Shown here: one piece after another, positions 43,932 to 52,780 of the stretch
How positions within the stretch are numbered: the stretch's first letter is position 1
Layout of the letters: every line of letters begins with the position of its first letter
Source of the DNA: an uncultured Desulfomonile sp.
GTDB lineage: Bacteria; Desulfobacterota; Desulfomonilia; Desulfomonilales; Desulfomonilaceae
Direction: 5' to 3'
Length of the DNA stretch: 64,000 nt
Assembly: GCA_903952205.1 (NCBI GenBank)
Contig: CAJBEZ010000108.1
Location: forward strand, 1 to 64,000
Translations under genes and position numbers: made by a program
Notes under the pieces: generated by a model
What the model was told of the DNA's origin: nothing
The model's input: only the letters and a program-made list of their open reading frames with translations
The model's database searches: none

Positions 43932-45800
43932 ATGTGTGGCATTACAGGCATTGTTGACTATGTTAACGGTCCCAATGAATACGTGTTGAAAAACATGACA
44001 GACGCGCTCGCTCATAGAGGACCAGACGCTGGAGGATGTTGTAAATTCAAGGATTGCGCACTGGGACACAGGAGATTGTCCATAATCGATCTTAGCGAAT
44101 CCGCCAATCAACCAATGCTTTCCGACGATGGGCAGACGGCAATAGTCTTTAACGGTGAAATTTATAATTTTAAGATCCTGCGCCAATTACTTGAATCGAA
44201 AGGTCAGATATTTCGAACGAAATCTGATACTGAAGTCCTACTTAAATTGTACATTGACCAAAAATTCACAATGCTTACACAGCTTAATGGAATGTTCAGT
44301 TTCGCAATTTGGGACGAAAGGGAGAAGTTACTTTTCTTGGCTAGGGACCGAATGGGGAAGAAGCCTCTTTACTATTCGCACTGGGGCAAACGCATATCTT
44401 TTGCTTCCGAGATTGGTTCTTTAATGAATGACCCGGAAATATCTCGTTCGATTGATCCACAGGCTATGTCAGAGTATTTCTTGTATGATTTTATTCCAGC
44501 CCCTCATACAATATTCTCGCAGGTAAAGAAGTTGCCTGCAGCGCACATGGCAGTTGTAGACCCATCAGGAGTCAAGATATCACGTTACTGGACCCCACCG
44601 GAACCTGATCCTGTTTCTAACTACGAGAAATCCAAATACTCTTTGCTGGAAATTCTTACCGATTCGACGAACAAGAGACTGGTGGCCGATGTTCCGTTGG
44701 GAGCGTTTTTAAGTGGCGGCATAGACTCGACCATAGTAACGGCGCTGATGTCAAAATCAGCCTCGGAGACAGTCCGGAGCTTCAGCGTTTCGTTTCCAGG
44801 CACCACTCATGACGAAGCTGGATGGTCAAGACTGGCCGCCAAATCATTGGGTTCAGACCATGAGGAACACAGGGTCGATTTCAAGATAGAAGAATTGTTT
44901 CCAAAGCTTGTTCATAACTTTGGGGAACCTTTCGGGGATTCATCAGCGATCCCTACATGGAGACTTTGCCAGGAAACAAAAAAAAGTGTCACAGTGGCTC
45001 TTTCCGGTGATGGTGGCGACGAACTCTTTGGCGGTTATGAGCGATATGTCGCTCGTCGACTGCAGAATCTTTATGACTGCCTGCCAACAATTTTGAGAAA
45101 AAAAATAATTGAGCCTTTGATCTTGAACACCAGGGCCAGCACTGACTATTACGGCTTCAGCATGACAAAGAAATTGAAATTATTTATTGAAGCTGCCGAT
45201 CGAATAAGAACGGACGGTTTGGCTTTGACACCTCAAACATTCACACGTCAACAAGTTAACAGACTAACCGGCCTTAATTATGACCCGGGTCTGGATCCAG
45301 CTATAGATCATGCGGAAAGATGGATGAATGTTGATCCCGTGAGCAGAATGATGTTTACGGATTTGCAGACTTATCTATCGGAAGACATACTGACAAAGGT
45401 TGATCGAACAAGTATGGCTCATGCTCTGGAAGTCAGGAGCCCTTTCCTGGATTATCGTCTGGTAGAATTTGCTTGCAGGCTTCCTCTTCGCTTCAAAATT
45501 CATGGTCGAACGACAAAAAGGATACTTCGTGACGCCACAAGAGATTTGGTACCTTCGGCCATAGTGAAACGATCCAAGCAGGGTTTTCAGGTACCTCTCG
45601 GCAAATGGTTTAAGGAATCATTGAAGCATTGGGCTGAACAACGTTTGTTTGAAAGCTCAGATGGACTGCTCGACAGAGAGGTTGTCGGGCAATTGTGGAG
45701 AGATCACCAGGAAAACAGAGCTGACAACGCGTCAAAGATATGGCTCATTCTGTTTTTTAATGAATGGAATGATCAGTTTGGTTGCGCAACATCCAGATAA
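43932..45800 (+). CDS. asnB: Asparagine synthase (glutamine-hydrolysing)
   Basis: The 622-residue two-domain enzyme has an N-terminal class II glutaminase with the nucleophile Cys2 (MCGITGIVDY) and LAHRGPDAGG. The C-terminal ATP-pyrophosphatase carries the P-loop LSGGIDSTIV near residue 260 and SGDGGDELFGGYERY. It makes asparagine from aspartate and glutamine, although some family members amidate cell-surface sugars or peptides. AAAGAGG precedes the ATG at the right distance. Since the window also encodes AsnRS, an ordinary biosynthetic role is the default. Its position next to the polyamide-type locus leaves a surface-polymer amidation role open. Confidence 0.92.
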   Translation: MCGITGIVDYVNGPNEYVLKNMTDALAHRGPDAGGCCKFKDCALGHRRLSIIDLSESANQPMLSDDGQTAIVFNGEIYNFKILRQLLESKGQIFRTKSDTEVLLKLYIDQKFTMLTQLNGMFSFAIWDEREKLLFLARDRMGKKPLYYSHWGKRISFASEIGSLMNDPEISRSIDPQAMSEYFLYDFIPAPHTIFSQVKKLPAAHMAVVDPSGVKISRYWTPPEPDPVSNYEKSKYSLLEILTDSTNKRLVADVPLGAFLSGGIDSTIVTALMSKSASETVRSFSVSFPGTTHDEAGWSRLAAKSLGSDHEEHRVDFKIEELFPKLVHNFGEPFGDSSAIPTWRLCQETKKSVTVALSGDGGDELFGGYERYVARRLQNLYDCLPTILRKKIIEPLILNTRASTDYYGFSMTKKLKLFIEAADRIRTDGLALTPQTFTRQQVNRLTGLNYDPGLDPAIDHAERWMNVDPVSRMMFTDLQTYLSEDILTKVDRTSMAHALEVRSPFLDYRLVEFACRLPLRFKIHGRTTKRILRDATRDLVPSAIVKRSKQGFQVPLGKWFKESLKHWAEQRLFESSDGLLDREVVGQLWRDHQENRADNASKIWLILFFNEWNDQFGCATSR

Positions 45801-45915
45801 AATTAAATCGGGCCTATTTTCCCTCCAAGTTTTTTTCTAATCCGTTATCTGGATTGACTTCGAGGGAGGTTGCTATTATACCGTTGCAAACTGCTGGTTA
45901 ACCGAGGTGATCAAC

Positions 45916-46275
45916 GTGAAAAAGACGGAAAATGAACAGGGTCGGCAAAAAGGACGCTCCAATATTTCATACGCCATCATGTCCCTAGTTTTTCCAGGAA
46001 TGGGACAAATAGTGAGAGGAAGGATTCTAGCGGGCCTGCTTTTTCTGATGAATGTAATTTTGTACCTGGCTCCACTGGCTTTCGTACCTCAAAACACTGA
46101 ATATGATATCAAGACACCATCTTTGTTGATCGCTCTGATTATATGGGCAGGCTCGTCCCTGGACGCGTTCATTTATCGCAGTTCGTTTCTCATCATGGCT
46201 CTCCTGGTTTCTCTCCTGAGCTTCGGGGCCGGCTTCTTTGGTTCTTTTCTAGTTCTTCCCAATTTAGACATATAG
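45916..46275 (+). CDS. Small TM2-like membrane protein
   Basis: A short basic N-terminus is followed by about four hydrophobic segments. The first, SYAIMSLVFPGMGQIVRGRI, resembles the first half of TM2/DUF5683-type domains (PGxGQ, then GR near the next helix). I start at the GTG at 45916, since GAGGTGATC lies just upstream; a GTG three codons earlier would lie within that site. About 119 residues. Function unknown. It is 47 bases before the oligopeptide-type ATPase gene and could share its transcript. Confidence 0.6.
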   Translation: MKKTENEQGRQKGRSNISYAIMSLVFPGMGQIVRGRILAGLLFLMNVILYLAPLAFVPQNTEYDIKTPSLLIALIIWAGSSLDAFIYRSSFLIMALLVSLLSFGAGFFGSFLVLPNLDI

Positions 46276-46322
46276 ACACATAATGTTATGGTTCGTAACT
46301 TAGAGGATCTATCTAGACTTAA

Positions 46323-47312
46323 ATGGCCCAAAGATCTATGGACAACTTGCTGCTTGAAATCAGACATTTGAAGGTCCTTTTCAATTCTGATCGAGGACTG
46401 GCTGTAGCGGTCAATGACGTAAACCTCAATCTGAATAGGGGGCAAACCCTGGGGGTGGTTGGGGAATCCGGCTGTGGAAAGAGTGTTACAGCTTTATCCA
46501 TAATGCGTCTGATAGTTTCTCCGCCGGGAATGATCGCAGAAGGAGAAATATTATTCGAAGGCAGAGATTTGCTGAGACTTTCATCTGCTGAGATGCGTTC
46601 AGTACGAGGCAATGACATCTCAATGGTTTTTCAGGAGCCCATGACAAGCCTGAATCCTGTGTTCAGAGTCGGCGATCAGATTTCGGAAGTGTATAGAACT
46701 CATAGAAAAATGGGAAAGAAGCAGGCTTTTGAAGCCGCAATCGAGATGCTTAGACTGGTAGGTATTCCCTCGCCTGACAACAGGGCGCGCGATTATCCTC
46801 ACCAGATGAGTGGGGGTATGCGTCAGAGGGTAATGATAGCAATGGCGCTTGCTTGTGATCCTAAACTAATGATAGCCGATGAACCCTCAACAGCGCTTGA
46901 TGTGACAATCCAGGCCCAGATTCTTGATTTGATGAACAAAATAAAAAAAGAGAAGGACACCGGAATAATTCTCATCACTCATGATTTGGGCGTAGTGGCC
47001 GAAATGGCGGACACGGTTGCGGTTATGTACGCTGGACTTATCGTTGAGGAGGCCGACGTAAGAACTCTCTTTTCTGCGCCCCTTCATCCATATACCATAG
47101 GCCTGCTGAAATCAGTGCCGAGAATTAACGCTGAGACCGAATCCAGATCTTCCAGACTTTACATGATCCCCGGAATGGTGCCGGACCTTATCAATCTTCC
47201 GCAGGGATGTGTATTCAGAGACAGATGCACTGAATCATCCGACTTATGTCTCGCTCCTCCCAAATTGGAAAAGAAAAGCTCCGGCTCACTAGTCAGATGC
47301 TGGATGAGATAA
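46323..47312 (+). CDS. Oligopeptide-type ABC transporter ATPase, DppD/OppD family
   Basis: This 329-residue ATPase has Walker [10 protein letters not shown] near residue 50, the Q-loop [13 protein letters not shown], the signature [15 protein letters not shown], Walker B DEPSTALD and the OppD/DppD C-terminal extension with a CVFRDRC-type cysteine motif (also SDLCLAPP and RCW), which in this family can bind an iron-sulfur cluster. Dpp/Opp systems normally come as five genes. Here no permease, binding protein or OppF partner lies next to it, so the partner genes must be elsewhere or lost. The start may be ATG 46323 or ATG 46335. Confidence 0.88.
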   Translation: MAQRSMDNLLLEIRHLKVLFNSDRGLAVAVNDVNLNLNRGQTLGVVGESGCGKSVTALSIMRLIVSPPGMIAEGEILFEGRDLLRLSSAEMRSVRGNDISMVFQEPMTSLNPVFRVGDQISEVYRTHRKMGKKQAFEAAIEMLRLVGIPSPDNRARDYPHQMSGGMRQRVMIAMALACDPKLMIADEPSTALDVTIQAQILDLMNKIKKEKDTGIILITHDLGVVAEMADTVAVMYAGLIVEEADVRTLFSAPLHPYTIGLLKSVPRINAETESRSSRLYMIPGMVPDLINLPQGCVFRDRCTESSDLCLAPPKLEKKSSGSLVRCWMR

Positions 47313-47351
47313 TAATATTTTTTTAGGCAAATCGTTCAAAGGAGTTTTTTA

Positions 47352-47918
47352 ATGACAGACATGAAAGATCTTGGGGTCTTTAATATCTTGGATTCAGGGT
47401 CCTATGTTAAAATCAGATACAAGGTCAAGATAGTCGGAGGTCCTATTCTAAAGGGCGCTGAAGAGCTTGAAATAATGGATTTTGTGACCGGGTACAAGCA
47501 AGTGATTCCGGGCTTGGAAAACAGGCTTCTAGGGCATGTTAAGGGTGACAAGCTATCTTTCGAAGTACACGCTGATGAGGCTTTTGGTTTGCGGAATGAG
47601 GATTTGGTCTTCGTCAAAAAGAAAGAGGAATTTCATTTTCCTCCAGGTTTTGTTCCGCATCCAGGTATGGAAATTTCGGTCATATGTGATGCCGACTCTG
47701 GACCAGACACAGTTACTATCAAGGATGTCCGTGATGATGGAATTGTCATAGATTTCAATCATGCGCTCGCGGGACATGCGCTGGCTTATGAAATTGAGAT
47801 TGTGGAGGCCAGGCCGTCGCGCTCGACCGATGTGTGCGCTGAATGGGACAAGGATCCAGCAAGTCAAACATCCTGCGGTTCTGTTCCTCACGAGATTATT
47901 CTTGGTAGAGAAGACTAG
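47352..47918 (+). CDS. slyD: FKBP-type peptidyl-prolyl isomerase, SlyD-like
   Basis: The 188-residue protein begins with an FKBP strand (YVKIRYKVKIVGG), has the inserted chaperone flap domain characteristic of SlyD (residues about 75-130: DEAFGLRNEDLVFVKKKEEF...) and closes with VIDFNHALAGHALAYEIEIV, the SlyD signature. It catalyses proline isomerisation and acts as a folding helper. The metal-binding histidine-rich tail of E. coli SlyD is absent; instead a short tail with two cysteines (DVCAEW and TSCGSV) is present. AAAGGAG sits in good position before the ATG. Confidence 0.9.
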   Translation: MTDMKDLGVFNILDSGSYVKIRYKVKIVGGPILKGAEELEIMDFVTGYKQVIPGLENRLLGHVKGDKLSFEVHADEAFGLRNEDLVFVKKKEEFHFPPGFVPHPGMEISVICDADSGPDTVTIKDVRDDGIVIDFNHALAGHALAYEIEIVEARPSRSTDVCAEWDKDPASQTSCGSVPHEIILGRED

Positions 47919-48030
47919 GTTGGTCCCCGTTTGTTTTCAGGAACGTTCCGACGGAACGTTAATCACAGCAGGCGCTTGGAGTTCATAGAATCAGGCCTGC
48001 GCTAATCCAGATTTCAGCGGAGACAAAGAG

Positions 48031-48318
48031 GTGAAGGTTTTCATTACCGGTGGCAATGGATTCGTGGGAACCGCTCTCACCCGGTTCCCTCTGGGTGAGA
48101 AACATGAAGCTGTTAGGGAAGTCATTACCAGATTTGGAGTGGTTTTGGGGCGCCCTTCATTTCTTCGCGCCCCAAGATTCATGATTAAGTTGGTTCTGGG
48201 AGAATTGGGATCGGTTATTCTTGAGGGGCAAAAGGTTGTCCCGGGAAAATTACTTGAGACAGGGTTTTCGTTCAGATTTCCAAATCTCAGGCCAGCTCTA
48301 GAGAGTCTCGTGAAATAA
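48031..48318 (+). pseudogene. Internally deleted YfcH/SDR39U1-type epimerase-like gene
   Basis: The 95-codon frame keeps the Rossmann start KVFITGGNGFVGTALTR, then jumps to TRFGVVLG, normally near residue 145 in this family. It jumps again to the C-terminal DUF1731-like part (LRAPRFMIKLVLGELGSVILEGQKVVPGKLL, GFSFRFPNLRPALESLV). Full-length members have about 300 residues, so roughly two thirds are missing while the frame stays open. The active-site Tyr-Lys region is gone, so no enzyme activity is expected. The start is a GTG with GGAG eight bases upstream. Either it is a decaying gene caught after two in-frame deletions or, less likely, a small protein retained for another role. Confidence 0.75.
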
Positions 48319-48368
48319 ATCCGGAAGTCGATTTCAGATCCTTTAACCCTAGTTTTTTGGGGGGAAAA

Positions 48369-50027
48369 TCATGAAGACTCGTCAAATGGCGCCAAAGGCG
48401 ACTGAAAAAGACAAAAGTCTTTGCGTATCCTGGAGGTTTCCTTTATAGGAAGCCATATCGTAAAAGTGGTGCCTTCCTCGTCCGACTTGACTGAAATTGA
48501 TCCTTGATGGTCTTCTACTATCTTCTTGCTGACAGCTAAACCAAGGCCTGTGCCGTGTTCTTTAGTTGTAAAAAAGGGATTGAAGACATTTTGTATGACT
48601 TCTGGAGGAATGATGGAACCATTATTACGAATTTTCATCTCAAAAAAAGTTTCTGAAGCGAGGGACCCTGTTTTTAGGGCCTTGTCGCTCGGAATTGAAG
48701 CCCCTGTCTCCAAATCTATGGCTCCTCCATTTGGGGTCGCATCGATAGCGTTTGACAGCAAATTCAAAACGAGTTGTTGAAAGCGTCCTGGATCAAGGGG
48801 AATCTCACCAATCTCCGGCCCAAGATTGATGTTCAAAAGAATTTTCTTTTCCAGGACTCTGCCTTCAGTTATGGCGACAATATATTCTATCAAGTCGTTG
48901 GGATTAATTTTCTGGACTTTTATACTGTCTCTTTTGGTAAACTCTATCAGCCTGTCGAGTATTTTTTCCAACCGCTTAATTTCAGATATGATTATGCTTA
49001 TGTATTGTCTTTGCTTATCCAGATCAATGCAGTCCTTTAAATCCAGGGCTTTGGACAATCTGCGTGCAAATCCACCTATAATTGCTAAGGGTTGCCTGAG
49101 TTCGTGGGCTACCTCAGCCGTATGATCCTCTATGGCCTTGCATTTACCAGACTCTACTATGTGCTCGTAAAGTTCGTCGATGATTTTGATTTTTTCAACG
49201 AGAGCGGCTTTCGAGGCTCTTAATTCCTCTTCCAGCTGTCGGCGAACGGTCCTGTCTCTCATCACGCCGTCTAAGCCTAATGTTTTTTCAGCCTCATTGT
49301 ATGAAGCTTTCATCCTAATTCTCGCGTATTTTCGTCCCCCGTTGGCGTCTACGACAGCGACTTCTTCATCCCAAATAGATTCAGGATCGAGCTTGGAAAT
49401 ATTTTCGAGCCTCCACCTGTCTTCTGGAGCGATATAATCTTCCAGGGGGGTTTCCAGGACCTTGAGAACGGGGAACCCCAAGAATTTCTCCACTTGAGTA
49501 TTGACAAAAATGAACTTCCCCATAGCGTCTAGAGAGAAGATAACGTCCGGCGACTGTTCGACGAGATTTCTGTATAACCTCTCCGAGTCTCTCAGCCATG
49601 CCAGGTCCTTTTTCTTCTGCGTGATGTCGATGGAGAGCTGACGTGCCCCTATTATTTCTCCGTCCTCGCCTATTATAGGCGTGACCGTGTCTTCTACCCA
49701 TATGGCAATATCGTCCTTGTCGAGCCTTAAGTGCTCCCCAATGGCCCTATTGTCTCCCTTTAGGACTTTATCAACTTCGCATTCCCCGCATTGTGCCGAT
49801 CCCTTACATATACATTCTTTGCATTTCCTGCCCGTAGGGTCTCCAAAGACCTCTTTCATCAACGAGTTGGCATAAACCACTGTAAATTGCCTGTCGATTT
49901 CCCAGTACATCTGACCGGCGCTAGCCAGCAAAGCTCCGATCCCTTCTTTAATGGAACTATTCGACACGCCCGCCTCCGTGTCCATCACCTTTGATTTATT
50001 TTCAACTAATGAATTAGTTCTGCACAT
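48369..50027 (-). CDS. PAS-domain sensor histidine kinase
   Basis: A soluble 552-residue kinase. The first PAS domain (residues about 30-135) contains a cysteine cluster (KCKECICKGSAQCGEC). The second PAS domain covers about 145-265 (SPDVIFSLDAMGKFIFVN). A coiled linker leads to the dimerisation domain with the H-box VAHELRQPLAIIGG near residue 310. A complete ATPase domain follows, with N-box LLSNAID, RNNGSIIPPEVI and GTGLGLAV. No response regulator lies next to it, so it is an orphan kinase. The cysteine cluster might bind a metal or an iron-sulfur centre, an inference from spacing only. The ATG at 50027 lacks a good ribosome site; an ATG at 49985 is an alternative. Confidence 0.88.
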   Translation of the reverse strand: MCRTNSLVENKSKVMDTEAGVSNSSIKEGIGALLASAGQMYWEIDRQFTVVYANSLMKEVFGDPTGRKCKECICKGSAQCGECEVDKVLKGDNRAIGEHLRLDKDDIAIWVEDTVTPIIGEDGEIIGARQLSIDITQKKKDLAWLRDSERLYRNLVEQSPDVIFSLDAMGKFIFVNTQVEKFLGFPVLKVLETPLEDYIAPEDRWRLENISKLDPESIWDEEVAVVDANGGRKYARIRMKASYNEAEKTLGLDGVMRDRTVRRQLEEELRASKAALVEKIKIIDELYEHIVESGKCKAIEDHTAEVAHELRQPLAIIGGFARRLSKALDLKDCIDLDKQRQYISIIISEIKRLEKILDRLIEFTKRDSIKVQKINPNDLIEYIVAITEGRVLEKKILLNINLGPEIGEIPLDPGRFQQLVLNLLSNAIDATPNGGAIDLETGASIPSDKALKTGSLASETFFEMKIRNNGSIIPPEVIQNVFNPFFTTKEHGTGLGLAVSKKIVEDHQGSISVKSDEEGTTFTIWLPIKETSRIRKDFCLFQSPLAPFDESS

Positions 50028-50054
50028 TGTATAGTTGTCTAGATTTAAGTTTTA

Positions 50055-50936
50055 TCAGGGAGTAGCGACCATCGAAATGGAATCCTTCTCCCTTTTTCCT
50101 GATCCGAAACGGTTTAGCATCTTTTGTACTCTCTTGTCACCCTGTAGAGTGTAAAAGAGGTTTTCCTCGTTCCGCATGTCCTTACTAAGTTTTGCGACAA
50201 ACCTTACCGGGTCTGCCTTTAGAGCCTTCTCAATATTCTCGTAAATTTTGTTTTCTTCATTCAGTCCTGTAAAAATCTCGGCCAGCAAATAGTAGTCAAG
50301 TCCAACGTCCTCTTTCACTTTGTGTTCCCGAACTGATCCGGCAGATTTCTCCTCCACTTTTGAGACAACTTTCCTGGCCCTTTCGTAGTCCCCCAACATA
50401 ACGAAAGTCCTAGCTATGAAAATCAGGTACAGAGGATTCTGTTCGAACTCAGCGGCCGCTTCCTTGTAGAATCCTAGCGCAGCCTGATATTTACCCGAAG
50501 CATAGTATAGGTTTCCTATATTGGATAGTATTTTGGAACGTTCTTCCGGTTGTTTCGCCAGATTCAAGGCTTTTTCGAAACTATTCATAGCCGGAGAAAA
50601 GTCTCCAACGCTCTTGTAACTAATCCCCAGCGCATTATGTGCGGTAGAATCGGATGAATTTTTTTGCGTATGTTGTCTAAGAGCTTCGATGGCTTTCTCA
50701 AAATTTTTTTCTCGCGCCAGTCCAATCCCTTTTTCCTTCAAGTTTTCGTTTGATTCCGCAGATTTCTCAAGAGATAGAGTATCAAGGCCAAACACAGTCC
50801 CATTTCGGACCACTTTTTTTGAACAACCGAAAGCAAGCGGCAGAACGCAGCACAAGACGCAGACCCCCAGCAATGTCCTGAGCCCGTTTGACCTGGATCC
50901 TCTGGTCATCATTAATTGCAGAGCCTCGCCTTTCAT
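50055..50936 (-). CDS. TPR-repeat lipoprotein
   Basis: The 293-residue product has a lipoprotein signal with lipobox LAFGC followed by Ser, consistent with the outer membrane. About four TPR units follow (GLAREKNFEKAIEALRQH, AHNALGISYKSVGDFSPAMNSF, SNIGNLYYASGKYQAALGFY, and a unit around GDYERARKV). A Lys/Arg-rich tail ends the protein. Such proteins scaffold envelope complexes. It lies just upstream of the histidine kinase gene on the same strand with a 27-base gap, so they may be co-transcribed. Two ATGs further in (codons 9 and 10) are alternative starts. Confidence 0.8.
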   Translation of the reverse strand: MKGEALQLMMTRGSRSNGLRTLLGVCVLCCVLPLAFGCSKKVVRNGTVFGLDTLSLEKSAESNENLKEKGIGLAREKNFEKAIEALRQHTQKNSSDSTAHNALGISYKSVGDFSPAMNSFEKALNLAKQPEERSKILSNIGNLYYASGKYQAALGFYKEAAAEFEQNPLYLIFIARTFVMLGDYERARKVVSKVEEKSAGSVREHKVKEDVGLDYYLLAEIFTGLNEENKIYENIEKALKADPVRFVAKLSKDMRNEENLFYTLQGDKRVQKMLNRFGSGKREKDSISMVATP

Positions 50937-51171
50937 GCCTACCGATAGAAACTATAACTCAGGTCGCTACGATACCTGATGATTTAGATGGTTTCAATAT
51001 ACTGAAATCGATAATAAAAATAAGATAATTCATTGTACATCGTTTATGATGAATGAGAAGATATGCTAATCATTTCAATTTACAATCTATATATCCTATT
51101 TCCGCTTTTTTTTTGTATAGCGTCTATATGTTGTGGTAATTTGCTGAGCACGTAGTTCATGGGAGTTCTAA

Positions 51172-52119
51172 ATGACTCGACATCTAACTCTTTATCTGAT
51201 CATCGATTATTTTGTCTACCTACTTGTTAAAGCGATAGAAACCACCCTAAATATTATTCCTGAATCCTGGGCTCGAGCTTTTGGAAGGTTTTTGGGAAGG
51301 CTTGCATGGATCATTTCAAAGGATCGTCGCGAAGCAGTGATAGAAAACCTGACAATCGCCTTTGGCAAGGAAAAATCTCCCCAATGGATCCGACTAACCG
51401 CATTGAGAAGTTTCGAACATGTTGGTTTACTGATAGTGGAGTTCTTCCTCATAAGACGTTGGAGTCACAAAGAAATAGCTGAAAGGATCATAATTCAGGG
51501 AAAATCTGATTATGATCTTGCCATGATGCCGGGAAATCACGGAATTTGTCTGCTAACGTCTCATTTTGGGTGCTTTGAAGTCAGCGCGGCCACGACCAAG
51601 TTCTTGGGTTTTCGAACAAACCTATTCGCCACAGGACTAAAGAACCCTTTTCTTAACACGTATGTTTTTAGTAGAGCGGGCAAAGAGGCTGAGATCAGAA
51701 CGTTCCCACACAAAGGTGTGGTCAAGGATCTTATACAACTCCTCCAAAACGGAGAGTTGCTTGCGATCTTGGCCGATCAGAGAGGAGACCCCGAAAGAGG
51801 CGTAATAGTGGATTTTTTCGGAACTCAAGCACCGGCGAATGAAGTTTTCGCGAAACTCACAATCGAAGGAAGAGCTAGGATACTTCCTATTTGTACTTAT
51901 CGTCTGGACAACGGGAAATATCTTTCCACATTAGGGCCTGACATTGAATTTGAACCAACAGGGGATCGAAAGGCTGATTTAACAGCCTTGAGCCAGAAAT
52001 TCCATGATCTGTTTGAGACCTGGCTCAGGACAAATCCTGAGCAAGGTTTCTGGTTGCAGCGGAAATGGCGCCGAAAACCATCTTCCAAGCGAAGAAAAAA
52101 GCAAAAGAAACTTGAATAG
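51172..52119 (+). CDS. Lipid A-type acyltransferase (LpxL/HtrB family)
   Basis: The 315-residue inner-membrane protein has an N-terminal hydrophobic anchor and the acyltransferase motif HxxxxE in LLTSHFGCFE near residue 130. The segments ILADQRGDPERGVIVDFFG and GFWLQRKWRR are typical of LpxL/LpxM enzymes. These add a secondary fatty acid to lipid A precursors. A strongly basic C-terminal tail (SKRRKKQKK) is extra. GGGAG six bases before the ATG supports the start. It stands alone between two AT-rich gaps. Its presence supports a Gram-negative envelope with lipopolysaccharide. Confidence 0.88.
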   Translation: MTRHLTLYLIIDYFVYLLVKAIETTLNIIPESWARAFGRFLGRLAWIISKDRREAVIENLTIAFGKEKSPQWIRLTALRSFEHVGLLIVEFFLIRRWSHKEIAERIIIQGKSDYDLAMMPGNHGICLLTSHFGCFEVSAATTKFLGFRTNLFATGLKNPFLNTYVFSRAGKEAEIRTFPHKGVVKDLIQLLQNGELLAILADQRGDPERGVIVDFFGTQAPANEVFAKLTIEGRARILPICTYRLDNGKYLSTLGPDIEFEPTGDRKADLTALSQKFHDLFETWLRTNPEQGFWLQRKWRRKPSSKRRKKQKKLE

Positions 52120-52138
52120 GCCATCCAAGAGATGAATA

Positions 52139-52612
52139 TTACAGTGCTTTCAGGGGGGCTTTTATTCTTTTCTTGGGTTTGGCGTTTTTCGTATCCGTCG
52201 GTTTACTCTTCTTCAGGTTAGCTTTAGCGCTCTTGGGCAAAGGTTTCTTCAGTTTTTTATCAGGTTTTTTGGATTTTTCCTTGACTAGAGGTAGAGGCTC
52301 GTCTTTGAGTTCCTTTATATCATCAGCCTTGGTAGAAGAAACACTGGCAATGTCGGTTGACGGTGGCTGCCCAAATTGGCCGATAAATGCCTTTGCTTCA
52401 ATAGTAAGCTTATCAATAGCCCATGAAATCTGAGGTATTAATAGAGCTTCGGTAAGTTTGTTCCAAGTATCTGGAATGATTCCGCGTTGAACAAGAGGCG
52501 AACAATCATATTTTTCCTGTCCTGGAGTGTAAACTCCTACGGCCCAACTACTTGAACAAAATGCGAACAATGCTGCTACGGCTAGTAGCGACATCAATAA
52601 ATATCGCATCAT
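52139..52612 (-). CDS. Secreted protein with lysine/proline-rich tail
   Basis: A signal peptide (LLMSLLAVAALFAFCSSSWA) leads to a short conserved-looking domain (YDCSPLVQRGIIPDTWNKL, FIGQFGQPPSTD). From about residue 105 a low-complexity tail of repeated Lys-Lys-Pro and Lys-Ser-Lys units makes up a third of the protein. The mature protein is strongly basic there, which suggests binding to a polyanion such as nucleic acid, lipopolysaccharide or an acidic polymer. CAGGAG precedes the ATG pair. Convergent with the acyltransferase gene. No family recognised. Confidence 0.65.
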   Translation of the reverse strand: MMRYLLMSLLAVAALFAFCSSSWAVGVYTPGQEKYDCSPLVQRGIIPDTWNKLTEALLIPQISWAIDKLTIEAKAFIGQFGQPPSTDIASVSSTKADDIKELKDEPLPLVKEKSKKPDKKLKKPLPKSAKANLKKSKPTDTKNAKPKKRIKAPLKAL

Positions 52613-52780
52613 AATTCTCCTGATTACATGGATTTGATCATATTATATCAAAATAGTATAAAAAAATCAACGGCTTCTTTGGACCGTTGAACGACGGGAC
52701 TATTGCCCATAGGGGCCCTTCGTGGTATTCTGATGAATTATTGAATTAAAATGCCAACTTCTATCTTTCAGGAGTCCTAT

